Positions 12,701 to 27,239 of a stretch of 64,000 bases of DNA are shown piece by piece. Source of the stretch: Datnioides undecimradiatus (Eukaryota; Chordata; Actinopteri; Lobotiformes; Datnioididae); the NCBI GenBank assembly GCA_008933995.1, contig WARS01000036.1, positions 2,766,419-2,830,418 of the forward strand, written 5' to 3'. A model generated the notes under the pieces. It did no database searches and was not told the origin of the DNA. It worked only from the letters and a program-made list of their open reading frames with translations. The position numbers and the translations under genes are program-made. Positions within the stretch are counted from its first letter, which is position 1; each line of letters begins with the position of its first letter.

Positions 12701-15700
12701 GGGCCGTTCCCCTAACTCTCTGGAGCTCCGCGGTTTCTCTTTGTAGCCCTTTCTAAACCCTCATAGTTCATTAGCTCCTCTCCGCTCCTCTGGGCCTGCG
12801 TATGTGTGCTTGTGAAAGATTAGATGAAGCTACAGAAGCCGGTAGCAAAGACAGACACTAATTACTTTTGTTTTGTTGCTCACAGACAAGAAAGATGCTT
12901 GAGAGAAGAGGGCTGAACTCGACAATGAACTTATTGCGGGAATAAAAAGAAGTGTTGGAAACGGCTGATTAGTTCAGATGGGCTGTGAAGCTCTGTCAGC
13001 GTGCTGAGGGCCAGGGGATGAGGGAAATCATCCTCTGGACGGATAATGAGAGCTCCTCCGCTCGGAACGTTGCAGGGTGACATTTTTAGATGACATCAGC
13101 GTCTCCTGGGATTTCACCAGCTGTCATTCACGGCCTCATCACATTACCTGCATGTTCTCAGCTCCAGTCTGAATTCCTGGCCCTGGACTGCGGATCACTA
13201 CAACGACGCGAGAGAAAACACGATGCACTTTGTCGCTCCTTGCGGACAAACAGATCTAAAGGCTTCATGTTTCTGTTTACAAGAATGAGCTGGTTGCATT
13301 GCAGAGAGGCCGCTGCACCAAGCACCCACAGCTACACCCCTCGAAAATCTGCATCACCCATCTGCCACAGACTGGCTCGCATCCACGGCCTTTCAACCAC
13401 TGCAGGAACCACAGCCGAGCACTCGTCTCTTTGCAGATGGGATCACAGGCTACTCCTGTGTGTCAACTACAGTCTGATCCTCCGGCGCAGAAACAGCATA
13501 ACTAGCTTATTTCCTACACTAACCCTGATGGTACCTGAGTCCACTTGATAAAGAGCTCCATCCCTGATTGGCGAGGCACATATGGAGCGACACAGCTTGA
13601 ATTAAAGTGACAGGGCTGAGCGAGTGATGTCAGAATTAAGAGCTGTTCTTTAACGCTGCTCCGGCGGGATTTATCAGCTATAGGGGCCGCGTCACGTCGC
13701 GTCACATGATCTGCTCTCCCTGTGCCTGCTGGGCACGATTAAATATCACCATCACTATGATATTATCAATGGGACCTGTCTGCGTTTTTACAGGGGGACA
13801 TGCAGTAAATAAGCAAATAGACAGAGACGGTATAATCTGATGATCAGCATGCAATCGCACATTCTCTCCGTTTGCAGGCAAAACAAATTAGGCAGTGGCT
13901 GATATTCATTTGTGTTTGCTCTATCTCATCTCGTTAACCTGGAGTATTGTCTGGCTCAGACCTTTGTGACGTGAAGGAGAATAACCTGGTTCTGTGTTCT
14001 GCCCCCCCCCCCCAATCCCATCCCCACCCTCATCTTTTCCTGAGGCTTGTAATGGGAAGATAACGAGGGGACGCTTGTTAGTTATTCTTTCCACCCTCCT
14101 CAATCTGTGAGGAAAAAAAAAAACCTGTCATCCAGGCGGCTTCTGTCCGGGCCACACAATTAGACAGCTGCCAGATTGTTTGTCAAATGTTTTCCGTGAC
14201 GGGTGCCACACCTTGGAGCATCCGCCACTAATTGAACCTGCTGCATCAAACTCCCCGCCATCCCTCTCTCTCTCTCTCTCTCTCTCCGCCGGCAAGACGC
14301 GGGCAATGAAATGTTTGCAAGCAGCCAGTGTTTTTTTCTGGCAAAGGGCAAGTGCTAATCCCCCAAGAAATTTAGCTTTGCAGGAGTATAAGCCACTTAA
14401 AATGTGAAACTGCAACACCTGCAGCACAAAAAAAAACATTTATGGGTGGGGGGGGGGCAATTTATGCCCCCTGCGGCAAACTGTGCTCAGCGCTGGCACC
14501 GTGTTGTGCTCGTCGGAGGGAGAGGGACATTAACATCTTAAGGGCTGCTAGTGGGTAAGACAAGGGACAGAGATTGCTCTCTGCTCAGTTCATTACCACA
14601 GGCTTTCCTGGGACTGTATCTAATGATGCCATACTGCAGCAGGCTGATGAGGAAGGAGAAGGAAAAAGCAGCGACAGGCAGCGTTTAGTTAGAGGGAGGA
14701 GAGAGAGGAGGAAGCAGAACACTGTTAAATGGCTTCTGCTGGTGCCGTTTTAAAGCAGTTCTCTTATTAAAAGGACCCCGGCCACATTAATTCCAGGAGC
14801 TCATCTCCCGAAAGGCGCCACCAATAAGACAGCAGAGGTGAGTGATAAAAGCCATCTGATGACTGATGAGGCTTAATGCGAGCGTCTGCTTCCTGTTGAC
14901 CAGCAGCTGCAGCCGCCGATCACAACAGGTTAACGCTTTGATCAGCTGATTCTAGGTTAGCGCGTAGCATTTTTACAGATATATAGATGTTGGATGGATG
15001 AATGGTAACAAAAGACCTGACTTTCACATTCTGAGGCGCTAATGAGGAAATAAAATAAGTGGATCAACACTACACTGCACTGCACGACCTGAGCCGGCTG
15101 CATCTAAAATGTAGTCTTTTGGACTTTGAGCCAATCAAAACATGTAAAGAAAGTGACTGCAGCAACTGTATTTCACCTGCAATCACTCATTTTAAAGCCA
15201 ATCTAGTAACAGAGTCTTGTGTTTACCTGCATCTTTATTATGTATTTGGTAAGAGTTATAGCGACATGAAGGAAATCTCAGTGCACCAGCGCCGGAGGTG
15301 CTCCTTACCTGGTGAGGTAACACTAAGGAGCTGTCATCAAATCACTATTTGATACTCGATCGATAGCAGTTCAACCGACTGCAAGGCAAGAGCCCGGAGC
15401 GACGTCATCAAGTTGCTTCCTTTGTCCAAACAAGACTCAGAATGACCAAGAAAGCAAATCCTCACATTCAAGAAGCTGGAACCTGCATACGTTTGATCAC
15501 TTGATTGTGAAATGACGGAAACAATTAATCAATTATCAAAACAGCTGGCGGTTCGTTTTCTTTCCTTCGACTAATCGATCCATCAACTAATCGCTGCGGC
15601 TCCACCGGCTCCGTTGCAACAAAGACGGGCCAATCCATCTCTCCGCAGAGTCGGAGTGTATGTAATCAACACCAATAATTCAGCAGCTCTGTTTACATAC

Positions 15701-18700
15701 ACTTTCATCCCGTGCTGCAAACAGCTTCATTGATTAACAGTGGGAGTTATGGGCTCATTTCCCTGATTACAACTTTAAGAAAACAGTGGGCCTGCTGGAA
15801 GTGCTGATTGGGCCTCGGCCTGCGATAAACATATATCCGTCAGAGCAGGAATGAATCCCGTGCTTTTGCAGACTCCACACTTTGTCTTCGTGCTGCAGCT
15901 CCCTATCCATCAACGGAGGTGAAGTGGCTGTTGCATTAGCATCTATTTCCCTCGCTCTATCACAGAGCCGCTGCTTCAGATCATATATTAAAAGAGAGTA
16001 GATGAGATTAGAGGAGCAAGGGAGAACCACCCCGCACACACGCCGCTGCCCCCAAAACCTCAATTCAACCCTCAGTCGTTCTTTAAAAGAGATTTATTAG
16101 TTATTAATGCAGCCGTTATTAACAGTACAGCTCTCCTGGTGTCGGGGGGGAGGTACACACAGTACAATATGTATGCACAGTGAGTGACCAGAGCGATTCC
16201 ACTGTGAGGAAAACTCAAAGGCTCCGGTTTCTAATCTTGTTTGTCAGGTAGCGGCGGCACAGGCGCGGCTATTGAATGGAACATTATTTGATTATTTCCA
16301 TGCTTTGTGAATTAAAGGGCCCTTTGTTCTCCACTGCCTTCTGCGTTGTGTTTGAGCCGGAAGTTCATTTGTTCCAGCAGCAGATGGTTTTGTGTGTCAA
16401 CTGTCCCGTTTGGATTAAAGTTCCGGACTTCTTTATGAATTCATGGAGGGTTTTTTTGTTGAATTTCTCTTTTAACTTTGCATAAAAGCTCAGTGTTGAC
16501 AACATATGTAGTCGGTCTACTCTGTGTCCATCTCGGTCAGTGCTTACCTTGGCTTTTTTTTGGCTCATGGCTATTTTAAACGAGGCGGTGTCGGCCGACC
16601 TGTGACTCCCGCTCTGTGAATCTTTGGGCTGCGAGCAGTTCAATTCAGGAGTGATTTTCTTTCTCAGAATGTTTCATCTGAGCCTTTTTTTCCAAATGTG
16701 AAACAATTTAGGACTTCACCAGCGGAACAAAAATGGGGTTTTAACTTCCCTCCATACTGCGGTCACTGCGGCGCTGCCTGTCTGCTGCTCTGAGCATCAG
16801 AGACATGCCAGACACAAATAAGGTCCGCGGACGTAAATGACAGGTTACGGTAAATGCTTCTTTTCTAATCTGACGCCTCAGCAAGTCCAACGAGTTTTCA
16901 GTGAGCTCGGTGGTGTGAGCCTGATAATCGGACTGGGCTGAGAATCTGAGATCCGAGGTCTGGAGGAAGGGATGAGTCTGCACCTCTGTTCACATCTGAC
17001 AAACTGTATCCAATAGTACAGGCTATTCAGATCGACGAGAGTCTGTGGGAGATGTTATAGCAGGTCTACCTTAGACAGGATCTGTGTCACAATGGTAGTC
17101 TGGATCTGGATTTGGCCAGACAATCTTACCTTAACGCCTCCTTTTCACGTTAAGAGCACACTCAATGATCAGACCATGTCACAGTCACGCAATGACAAAA
17201 ACTTGGTACAGTATACATGATCTTACCTGGCCATTGCTACGCCAAACACACACCCACCAACAGTCGACCAGAAACCAATCCAACCTGCATCCACCTGTGT
17301 GTCGGAAGAGAACAGGGGTTGGTGGGGTAGGGTGGAGGGAGGGGAGGAGGGAAGGAGGGAAGGAGGGAAAAGAAGAGGACAGAAGGTTATTTGGTGTTCA
17401 AAATGCAGTCCGTGACTGCGAGGACAGAGTCAGACAGAGAGCAGGCACTAAGTGTCTGAAGTCTACAGAGGCCTGTCAATCACTCTGTCTGCTAAATTGC
17501 AGGGCAGCGTTGCTATAAGAACAGCCGTGTGTGTCTGTGTGTGTGTTTCTGTGTGTGTGTCTGTGCGTGAGATTGTTGTCCTTTCTTATTTACACGGATG
17601 ATGGCATACACTTGGCCTCAAAGTCAGGAGAAAAGGACGTCATGACCAAGAGACCGCAACGGAATCTATATGAGGGAAAGTGGAGCACATGTGGGCGCAT
17701 GCACACACACACACACACACAAAATCAGTGTGTTGCACCAAGGCGCGAACGTCTCCCAGCGCCAGTGAAGGTGTTTGGTTCCCATCAATCTCCCCGCAGC
17801 AATAACTCACATTCAACCAAATCCAACCATATGGAAGATGAGACAGCAGGGGAGCAGGCCCAAAAAACTGCATCTGATGCTTTTTGCTTAATCATACTCT
17901 GCAGCAACCTGTCGGGAAAGTCTCTAATGAAGAAAAGTGGACTATCGAAGTTATTAAATGTAAAATGTATTCTGGCTCAGTAAGTGATGAATGTCTGAAC
18001 GTCATTACATTTGATCGATATCTTGATCTTCGGTAAGATGCTAAAAGCTCGCTGGAAAGGCACCCACCTCATGTTTGCATGGCCCCAGGCCGCTTGGTGA
18101 GGTGAACCTTTACATATTTGAAGCAAAGTCATAACTGATGGAAGACTGCTGTTAGGGCATGCACAGGCAGAGCTCGAGGCTCCCGACACGTTAATGTGTT
18201 TATTTTCCTAACTTGTTATTTTAAGCCAATAATCAAAGACCTTATTCTTGGCATGGATCCGCCTTCCAGTTCTGCAAATTCTAAATAGCTTCTCTCCATT
18301 AAGGGAACAATTATAGATGAGTGATGAGCAATGTGAGACACCTGTTTCCTGAGTCATACTCATTATGGCGATGCTCAATCCTGCTGTCTGCAGGTCTAGA
18401 GCAGTCCCCCTGCAGAGCTCACGGAGCAGACGCTCAAGCTCCAAGGGTGTAGAACAAGATTCTTTCCTGTTCTTATTCCAAATCAGATCCAAAGCAGGAG
18501 TTACACCTTAGCCTTTGTCTGATTTTTTCTATTTCACCTTCCTTTTGTCTCTTGCACTCGTCTCACCACAACTCTGACTGAATACAAACACATAAAATTG
18601 AGATGAACCAACAGGAAACATTTGCTGTTCTCCTCCGTGTTCTTGTTATCAGAGTAGCTCAGTGTGTAATGTGTGTGTGTGTGTGTGTGTGTGGATGGTG

Positions 18701-21700
18701 AGCGACTGTGAGAGAGGAAAAGGTTAGCAGGAAGTTGTCAGTCTGGCAGTAAAAGTACAGTTTACAGTGTTCTCAGTTAGTAAGCTTCTAAAGACCAAAA
18801 GACTCTCGTCTGTTGTTTCCCAACTGCAGGAAAAGTGAACGGAGTGAACTCCACCCACGTACGAGTGCTGTCTGCTGTGGAACCCAAAAGCAGATTGAGG
18901 CTTCAGGTTTCCAGGGAACTGTGCTGAGTATGTTTGGTGGAAATGTGACTCTAATGTCCCTTCCCGGTGTTTTCACCCAAACACGAGAGCTATGAAAGCT
19001 GAAAAGCTGGTTTGGAGCAGAACATCAGGCTTTAACAGCCAGGGTAGTCCCCACTCGGTGTTTCCACAGCTCAACTCCAGGCCTCAAAGTGTCGTTTCAG
19101 AATCCTGCAGGTGACATTACAGATGTTGTGGCCACTTTGTTTTGTTTTTTGCTGAAAGTACATACATGTTGAGTTCACTTTGCGGTCATCACATGTCGAA
19201 ACATGTCGTCACCTTCACCATTACCAGCCATCTGATCCCAACGCGTCTCCTTCCCTTTACTTTTCATTGACTGCATCAGTCTCCACCGGTTGTTAAACAC
19301 AGCAGGAACATTTCTGGCTGACATTAAGTCAACTCCTGAAATCTCAGTATGACAGCTGCAGGCAGAGACCCAGCCTGTTGCTGGAACAGCTATTGTTATC
19401 TGCAGGGCTTGTTTCAGTTGCCGTCACAGTGTCAACCAGGACATTTTATTCTTCCAATAGTTTTAGGAGCCTCTGCAGTGAAAAGGCCACAAGTTTGTTT
19501 TTCCAATCGAGTCTTAGACAAAAGGCAGCTACATCCGTCTCATCCGGTGACAACTGCCTCAGAGCAGCTTTGGTCACCTCTCAATCATGGCTCGCCGAGA
19601 AAACACACGACAGAAGCATCTATATACTCGGTGAAGAACCCCCGAAGAAAGAGCTGGGAGGAAAAAGCTGACAAAGATCAACAGAGAGTAGAGAAGAGAG
19701 AGGAAAAGAAGCGAAATCTGCAGAGGGACTCGGGTGAAATGACTGAAAAGCTGTCAAACAGATGCTGCTTAGAAGACAGAAGACTGCATTTGACATCTGC
19801 AGTACAGAGGACAAAGTAGACCTGCTGCTGTGACAGGGTGAAGAGATGGACACAAAGAGGACACAAAGAAAGAAAGAACGGAGATGCCCAGAAGTAGGCA
19901 GACACCCGAGGCTGGGATGGATGGTGGGAGTGAACCAGGATGGCTGAAGGTGAGCACGTAGGTCTCCTGATGTGGTCTGTGAGCACCAATGGGGGAGTGT
20001 GAGAGGATGCGAGTGGTGCAGTTTGGTGACAAACAAGCACGCTTGGATAGTGTCCATTTGGAGCAGGATACGGTCGCCGTAGATACAGCGAACTGGACGT
20101 ACACTGATGCAGGCTACAGACACAATAGCACTAGCGGTTGGCAATTATCAGCGGAGGGAAGAGGTACCATTGTACACACATCTTGTTTGTGAGTGCACCT
20201 GCATGCAACCATCCATCAGCAGCAAAATGAACAAATTATTGGAAAGCAAATAGCAAATTAATAGAAAGTAGAAAATTGCTCTCTTGCTATCAGTGCATTG
20301 TGCCTTGGCCTGAGGCCCTCACCGCACACTTTAAATTACCGGAGAAACAGTCGGACTCGGTAACATTTCCAGGGATGAGGAAGAGAAAATAAAAAAGCAA
20401 ACAATCAGAGCGAGAAAAGGTTTCAGAGATTGGATGGAAGTTTAGGTACAGAGAGTGAAGAGAGTCGAGCTACAGCGCATCTTGTGTTTGTATATGTAAA
20501 AATGCTCACTCCTCTCCCCTCAACAGCCACTCCGGCGTCTCCGGATCTGACAGAATCAACAAAACTCACAGCTTAAGCGACGACTTGGCTCAGCGGGCTC
20601 ATCGTGAGCTCAAACGAGAGCAGGATGCTGCATTTTCCTCAGTTCAACCTGTCTTTAAGAATAAACATCCCCACACCCGAAGAAAACAAGAAAGCTTTCA
20701 GGAGTCTTCTGCCGCATTAGTACTCCTCAACCTCGCCATGTTCGGAGGCACCATCGGCTGGTCTCATTTATTTTTTAAGTTCCAAGTTATGCACCCATGG
20801 GATATTCTGTAACATAGCTCACCTCGTTGCAACACGCGTTTGTTCTTAACACACTTTTTATCTTCTTAACTAGCAAGAATAACAGAACCGTGGGAGACAG
20901 AAATATTCTTTTGAGAACAAATGAAATCTAAGAACAATTTGGTATGCGCCCTGCTTCGTCTTCACTGAGGTAAAGAGATGGAGGTGTGATGAGGAGTGTC
21001 TCATCCTGCGCTCTCCTCTTTGTGATCTCATCTCAAGCAGCGCCTGTCTGATGATAACCTTGTGAAGAGCTGCTCCCTTTGTCTTTCCACTCGCTGCTGT
21101 GTCGAGACCTGAAAGACGCAAACTACACGGAGCCTTTCCTCCAACCTGCAGCTACATCCATCTCCTCTTCGGCCTGTCTCAGGCTGAAGATGGACAGCAG
21201 GCATGCCAATGGCGGATCACAATTGACTGAGCCCTTCACAGAAGATGGGCAGAAGCTCCCTCAGAGGCTCAATGAGAAGAAAACGGGAGAGGAGAGAAAA
21301 GATGAAGGATCATTTTCTCTTTTATTTTTCATTTCCTTGAAACACGACTGAATCTGTTTGAACTTTAAAGTGTATTTACGAGAGGGTAAGAGCTAGTTAT
21401 GAAACTCTTGCAGTAAAGTTCAGATGCCTGCTGCACTGAAGAACTTCCCATGGAAGTGCAGGAACCTTCTCCAGCACTGCACATCTGCTTTAAAACGCAA
21501 TACTTTCAGTGGATTGAGCTGGTCACTACCAGGTGTCACTCTCAGGAGGCATCAAGAGGATCTGAATGCATTTCAAGATGCAACCGTGTGAATGAACAGA
21601 CGTCCTGCCAGCCGGTCATCAGCTGTTCATCTGGTCGGCTTGTGAAATAGCTAGCACACTGAAGCTCTTCAAAATAAAAATAATTTAAAAAACAACACAC

Positions 21701-24700
21701 TTGTCTAATGGACTGAGGAGCTGACTGACGAGCTTCTTGTGCTGTTTGGGTTTTAATGCAGGTATACAAGCTGAGAAAAGCCAGCTGAACGCCAGTGTTG
21801 ACCTTGTCCTTACCAAAGTCAGTCCTTACAAACAGCAGCTCTGATGAAGGATGGTGCCACGTTGCTGGAAGGTTGTTTGGAGTGGTACAGAAACAGAATA
21901 CAGAAAACAGATACAGCGCACAGAAGAACCAGCACCAAGTATTCTCTGTTGTTAGTCACCTTGGTTTACTGCCGTCGGTCCTTATTCAAATGGAATACAT
22001 TAACAAGATTAAAGGTGAACTCTGTGTATGCGTGTGTCTGTGTGCGTGGGCTGCCTACCTGGCTGACTTTGGCCGGTGTGAGGACCATGTCAAGGACCCC
22101 CGACCAGCCAGCGATCACTCCTGTGGGGACTGCGTAGGCCAGAGCGATCATGAGGAACCGCAGGTTACTAAAGGGGACAAAAACACATTAGAGATTCAAG
22201 ATTGCACTCGCTAAAAAAAGTCCTTCAAGCTAATTGTTTGTGTGCTGAGTCTCCCCAAAATATGAATATGGATGAGTCCTTTGACCCCCGCGTGTCTATG
22301 CACGACTAGATGCATAATGTGTCCTGATGTCCCAAATAATCCGCTGGACATGAAGTTCTGTGACGAGACGGTGGGTTGTTCCTGTGTCATCCCCTGGTTT
22401 ATTAATGCACTACACCCACTCACCTGTGTTCCATACAAACACACTGTCAAGATGAATTCTTGGGGCAGGCCCTAATGCTGTCCTCTGGGTAAAAACATCT
22501 TTACTTCTCCAACAACCCCATCAATTCTCATGGAGACGAACATAAAGCTCGCAGCACATCAATCATCCCGTGCAGCAGTTTGCCCCGATCAATACCTAAA
22601 TGGGCAGATCTCCATATGAATTTGATCGGGCGTGAGTTCAAATCATTCCAACATGCAGTGGTTTCACTTCTGCTCTGTAAGTCTCTTATTATAAGAAAAG
22701 GGCAAAGACTTCAACACCTCCGCTCAGGTTAAGTCCATCCTGGTCTGATTTCTTCCACAGGGTCATTAAGGGCTTATTATTATTACATGACTGCAGAATA
22801 ACACCTGCAGCTCCTGCCAACAGACGAGAGGAACTGGTCTGTTCTCTGGTGTTTTGGAGGCCGGCCATCAGCTCCAGGTCTTTTCGCCAGCACGCTGTGT
22901 GTGCCTCGCTGCTGCTGAACAACAAAGTGGCGACAGAGAGATTTGGTGACAGCGATTAGAGGCGGCGGCCAGAGGCAGCAGAATAAAGCTGAGAGGTATC
23001 GTAGAGAGCAACACGTACCTAAAACTAAACAATACAGTCCACAGCTGAGAGGGTTATTACTATATTTAAAACACTCAAAGTGCTTCACGGAGTGCAGCAA
23101 ATGGATTCGTTCAATGGGCCAATGGCTGCAGCAGCAACCGATCGCACAGTGTGAATCAGACTTCCTCTTCTGCAAAGACTGATGAGGTGAAACCTGTGCT
23201 GACATTAGCTGTTACCTTTACAGCAGCTACCTCTGCAGCCTCAGTCATTATCAGCCAGTTTAAAGCGCGAACCAATGGTTGATTTGTTTTTATATATTCC
23301 AGAGTGAAGTGGTACAGCAGCGCCTGCAGTATCACTTCATACCGTTCAGTGACTGTGTAGGGAGAGGATTAAAGCTGGGCTGTAACAAGTCTGTCCTGGC
23401 TGACTTGGTTTCATACTGCACTGTCTTGTTTGGTAGATGACTATTAGCGATAGCAACCCGTGCTAATCTCACTGACCTACACATTGCACTTCCTGTGACT
23501 ACTTCATAATAAAAGTCATCACCTCTTATATCACCAGCTAAATGCTTTTAATGTGAAGCTGCAGCAGTAGGAAATGTTTGGTCTATAACAGCAGTAACTT
23601 CTACTTCTACTTCCTTTCACCAGCAACAATCAGTTCATGACACTGCAGACTCAAAGGTTTGCATGTGTTTTCAGCAGTCGGCCACCGCCATTGGGTTTCT
23701 TCACTCGGTGGACAGTCGGTTTCGTATCTGTATCTGTGTTTATGTTCCTGATATTCCTGATTTTAAACTTTTTTTCTTGTATATAGTGCAGCATAAATGT
23801 TTGTTGTAATATAATGGTGTCACTACAAAGTAATATACAGAATAAAACATTCTATATAATAGTTTAGTTTTCATATCGGCCAACAGATGGTAATTAATGA
23901 ACTTTTTCAACTTTTCCCTCTGAAACTGTTGTGCAGCTTCACAGACGGTTATTTAAATGAAATTTAAATGATTAATTTGTGACCATTTGAGATGATAAAC
24001 TTATGTTTTATTGTAATGCTAATGTTTATCTGTTCTCTATGATGAGTTTTTTATTCTTGCCCGATAAATGATTCTACTGATTATCAGAACTGTAACTGAC
24101 CGAATGATAAGTGGGTTTATCTTTTCAGCACAGGCTGAGTGTGTTGTCAACTGATGGCTGCTCATCAAGTTATCACCTGAAATCAAACAGTCTAAATGTG
24201 ATCGGCTCCAGGCTGCAGACCTCCATATGCCTTGTTAAGTATGCACCTGCAGCACACACAAACAAACAAACAGAGCTCGCCTCTTTAGGGTATGTGGAAG
24301 CCATCCAATCACACGCAACCCAATTACAATCACTGGGAACACCCATGCTAATCACCTTCGCCCAATGAGGTGGCATGGTGATTTAAAACAGCACCACCTC
24401 CTCCACCTAACAATACGATTAGAACAACCGGGCGTCTGACAAATGAGGCCAGGCTGGCAGAGCAGCGTTGTTTCCACGCTCTCCTCGTTCTTGTTTATGG
24501 ACGCTGTTTAACCCCTGCATTTATCCCCCCCAACACCCCTCCCCCTCGCTGCCTTCATTACAATGCCTGCAGCATGCTGAGCAGTATCGTGCGGGGACAT
24601 CTGTAGAACACCCTGGGCCCTCCTGCATCCTCACAATGGCTTCAAACGCTCAACACACACATACACACACATACACACACCACACACACATATACAGTTC

Positions 24701-27204
24701 AAAATCACTCTTTGAGTTTGCAGACTATGGAGGAACTCGTCCCACGACGCTGAACCTGCGCAGCGAAAGCGCCGCTGCTGTAAACATATGCACAGCCTTT
24801 CCCTTTCCTGACACCGGTGCACTTCAGACGATGAATCACTTTTATTTGCAGGACGCTTTGACTCCGCAGAAAAACAAACACAGCCCGTCTCCCTGCTGCA
24901 GGCCTGTCTCCTCCTAGGCAATATGAAGCTGCTTGGCCTTGGGGAGAGAATGGAGGGACAGTCATAAAAGCCCCGTGATGGAGCACCCTCCCTGCTTTTC
25001 TCCCAGCACCCCCTTCATTAACCTTGCCATAAGAGCAGGAAATCAATATCCATGCACCTTTTTCCCCGTCCGGGAGCTTATTTAGATAACTAAATGTAAG
25101 CAAGCAGACACAGAGAGAGAGAGGGCGCTTTCTTCCCTTCCCTTTCCTGCTGGTGATGAAATATTTCCGAAGAAGTCTCAGAGCTGGCGGCGTCATCAGC
25201 TAAGTGCCATTTGTCCTTGGCAGACCCGGCTGGAGATCAATGCATCAAGACGACAACTCTGAAAGCTAAAGTGAGTACGAGCGGGGAGGGAGGGACCGTC
25301 GATGCTCAGGCTGCGGGCTCTTCAGTGTTCCCTCACGCGGCGATCAAAATACAATGATAACTTTACACCACGCGTGGAGACATTCAGGCTTCTAATTAGA
25401 CTGCTGCTGTGGAAGCAGATGTGAACAGCTGGAAGCACTCATCAAGCTGAAGATCATTAACCAGTGCTCAGACCCTGACAGGCTAAATGCGTGAAGAGAT
25501 ACATCAATGGATAGGCATCAGGCAGACGGACTAGCTAACTGCCACCTGCTGTCACTGTGGAGGCCACAAACAGCTCCCACTTTGTCACCTTCTGCAGATC
25601 CAAACTTCACCAAGGATGCGCTCATCCAATCAGGACGGACGTTACGAAGCAGGTTAGGGACCAATCCACTTTAAATACAGTTTCTCCAATAGTTAGTTAT
25701 TATAATATTCTGGGTTTATGCTGAAGTTATGAGGTTGTGGCAGTTTCTCGATCCCCTGCTGAAATGAAATCTCTAGGAGCTCTGCTATTGGATCGTGAAC
25801 CCGATCTGCAAATACGCTAAGACCGGAAAGAAGAATGGGTAGAAATAAATGATGTAGACACCTGGAGACTTTAAGTCTGGAGTTATTAAAATCGCAATTA
25901 ATCACAATCAGTGTTTAATCTAAGATATGTTGCAGGTTGCAATGGTGAGTTCAGTTACTCTAAGATACAGGCATTGTTTTTTGTCCATTTGCTTCAAAAC
26001 TCCCACCTCCTCTGTGGGATTAAGTCGTCAAGTTGCCCAGTAGCCGCAGAGCAGCACTCGCATGCATTTCATAAATTCAAGTCCAATATTTGCCAGAATC
26101 AAAGAAAAAAGCCCTGTGGCTCATTGGGCCGCTCAATACTCCACTTTTCATCCTGGCTGATCAGTCGCATTGACATCAGGCACTGGGGCAGGAAGCACGC
26201 TGTGGATTTATGAGGACATTTTAGTTGAAAACAGCTCCCTGCTACTGCTGGAGTCAGGACTGAAAGATGCAGCGAGACTTAACCAAACAATGAATGAGCT
26301 GTAAAACCAAAACAATGTGCTCATGGAGGCTAAAAAAGCGCCACAGGGCTGCAGAGTCCGATGATGATTCTCGGTGGGTGCGTCGCACTGAACAGCTACT
26401 GGATCAGCCTTTTATAGAAAACACTATTACTGTTTGCTGGATGTCCTTTTCCTGAGCTGTTCACAGTATTTTGTCAAACCCCTAGTATCGCTACACATGG
26501 ACACAGCTCCTGCTGTCTGTCCCGTCCCTGCAGGAGAATCCTATGGCTTCATGGTGCTGGACCGAGATACAACAGGCTGCACAAACAGGTCACTGGAAGG
26601 CTGCCTATCACAAGTGGAACAGAAACCCTCTCAGCTGGATGGCCTAGTTAAGTTGGCCAGTCTGTGTGTGTGTGTGTGTGTGTGCATCTGTCCAAAACTA
26701 TGTATTAGGTTGATAGCAGCTTGGTGCCTGTCATCTATCTGAGGGGGCTCTTACTGGGAGTTAAGCCCCTCCGTGCTGGTGAGAGGCCCGTGGAAAGCAT
26801 GGCACTGCAGTGAAGCAATTTCCTCCTGCAGGGGACCGTGGGTAGCCAACAAAGCCCGGCCAACTCTCCGGCTGCCGTCGTCCAGCTTTTCCTCTCCCTC
26901 CTCCAGCACTTGAATCCCCGGCCACCGCCACCGGCCTCGTTCCTCCGCGAGCCGGCCGGAGGGTGCATACACTCTCCGTGTTTCGTCACGGGCCGGGGGA
27001 TAGATACTGGCTTGGTGGTGAGAGCGGCGGCGGGTAGTGATGGGGGTGTTGCAGGCTTGTGTTGAGGTGTGAATCAATCGCCATCTCAAGATTTCCCCTT
27101 AGCTCTTCCCTCACACCTTTCCTAACGGCCAAGAGCCAAGACAAAGGTGATGAAACGTCAACGGATGCATTCCACTACTGAGATTCAGGACGTCGTCATA
27201 ACAA

Positions 27205-27239
<35 letters not shown>

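Larger units (their letters stand above)
12288..17226 (-). other. slc49a4: slc49a4 intron 6 (4.9 kb)
   Basis: Contains a C run at 14002-14013, a CT microsatellite at 14263-14287 and one copy of a degenerate interspersed repeat at 15391-15606 (separate entry). The 14740-14850 stretch is complex sequence without repeats. No exon seen. Confidence 0.75.
17295..22058 (-). other. slc49a4: slc49a4 intron 5 (4.8 kb)
   Basis: Contains a pure purine tract at 17334-17379, TG runs at about 17528-17565 and 18670-18693, and an AC run at 17702-17721. Open frames at 19349-20144 overlap on both strands with no family resemblance and were not called genes. Confidence 0.75.

Noticed and set aside
19349..20144. 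Long overlapping frames on both strands in slc49a4 intron 5
   Set aside because: Opposed frames share the same bases, no recognisable domain, and the region lies inside an intron between well-phased exons.
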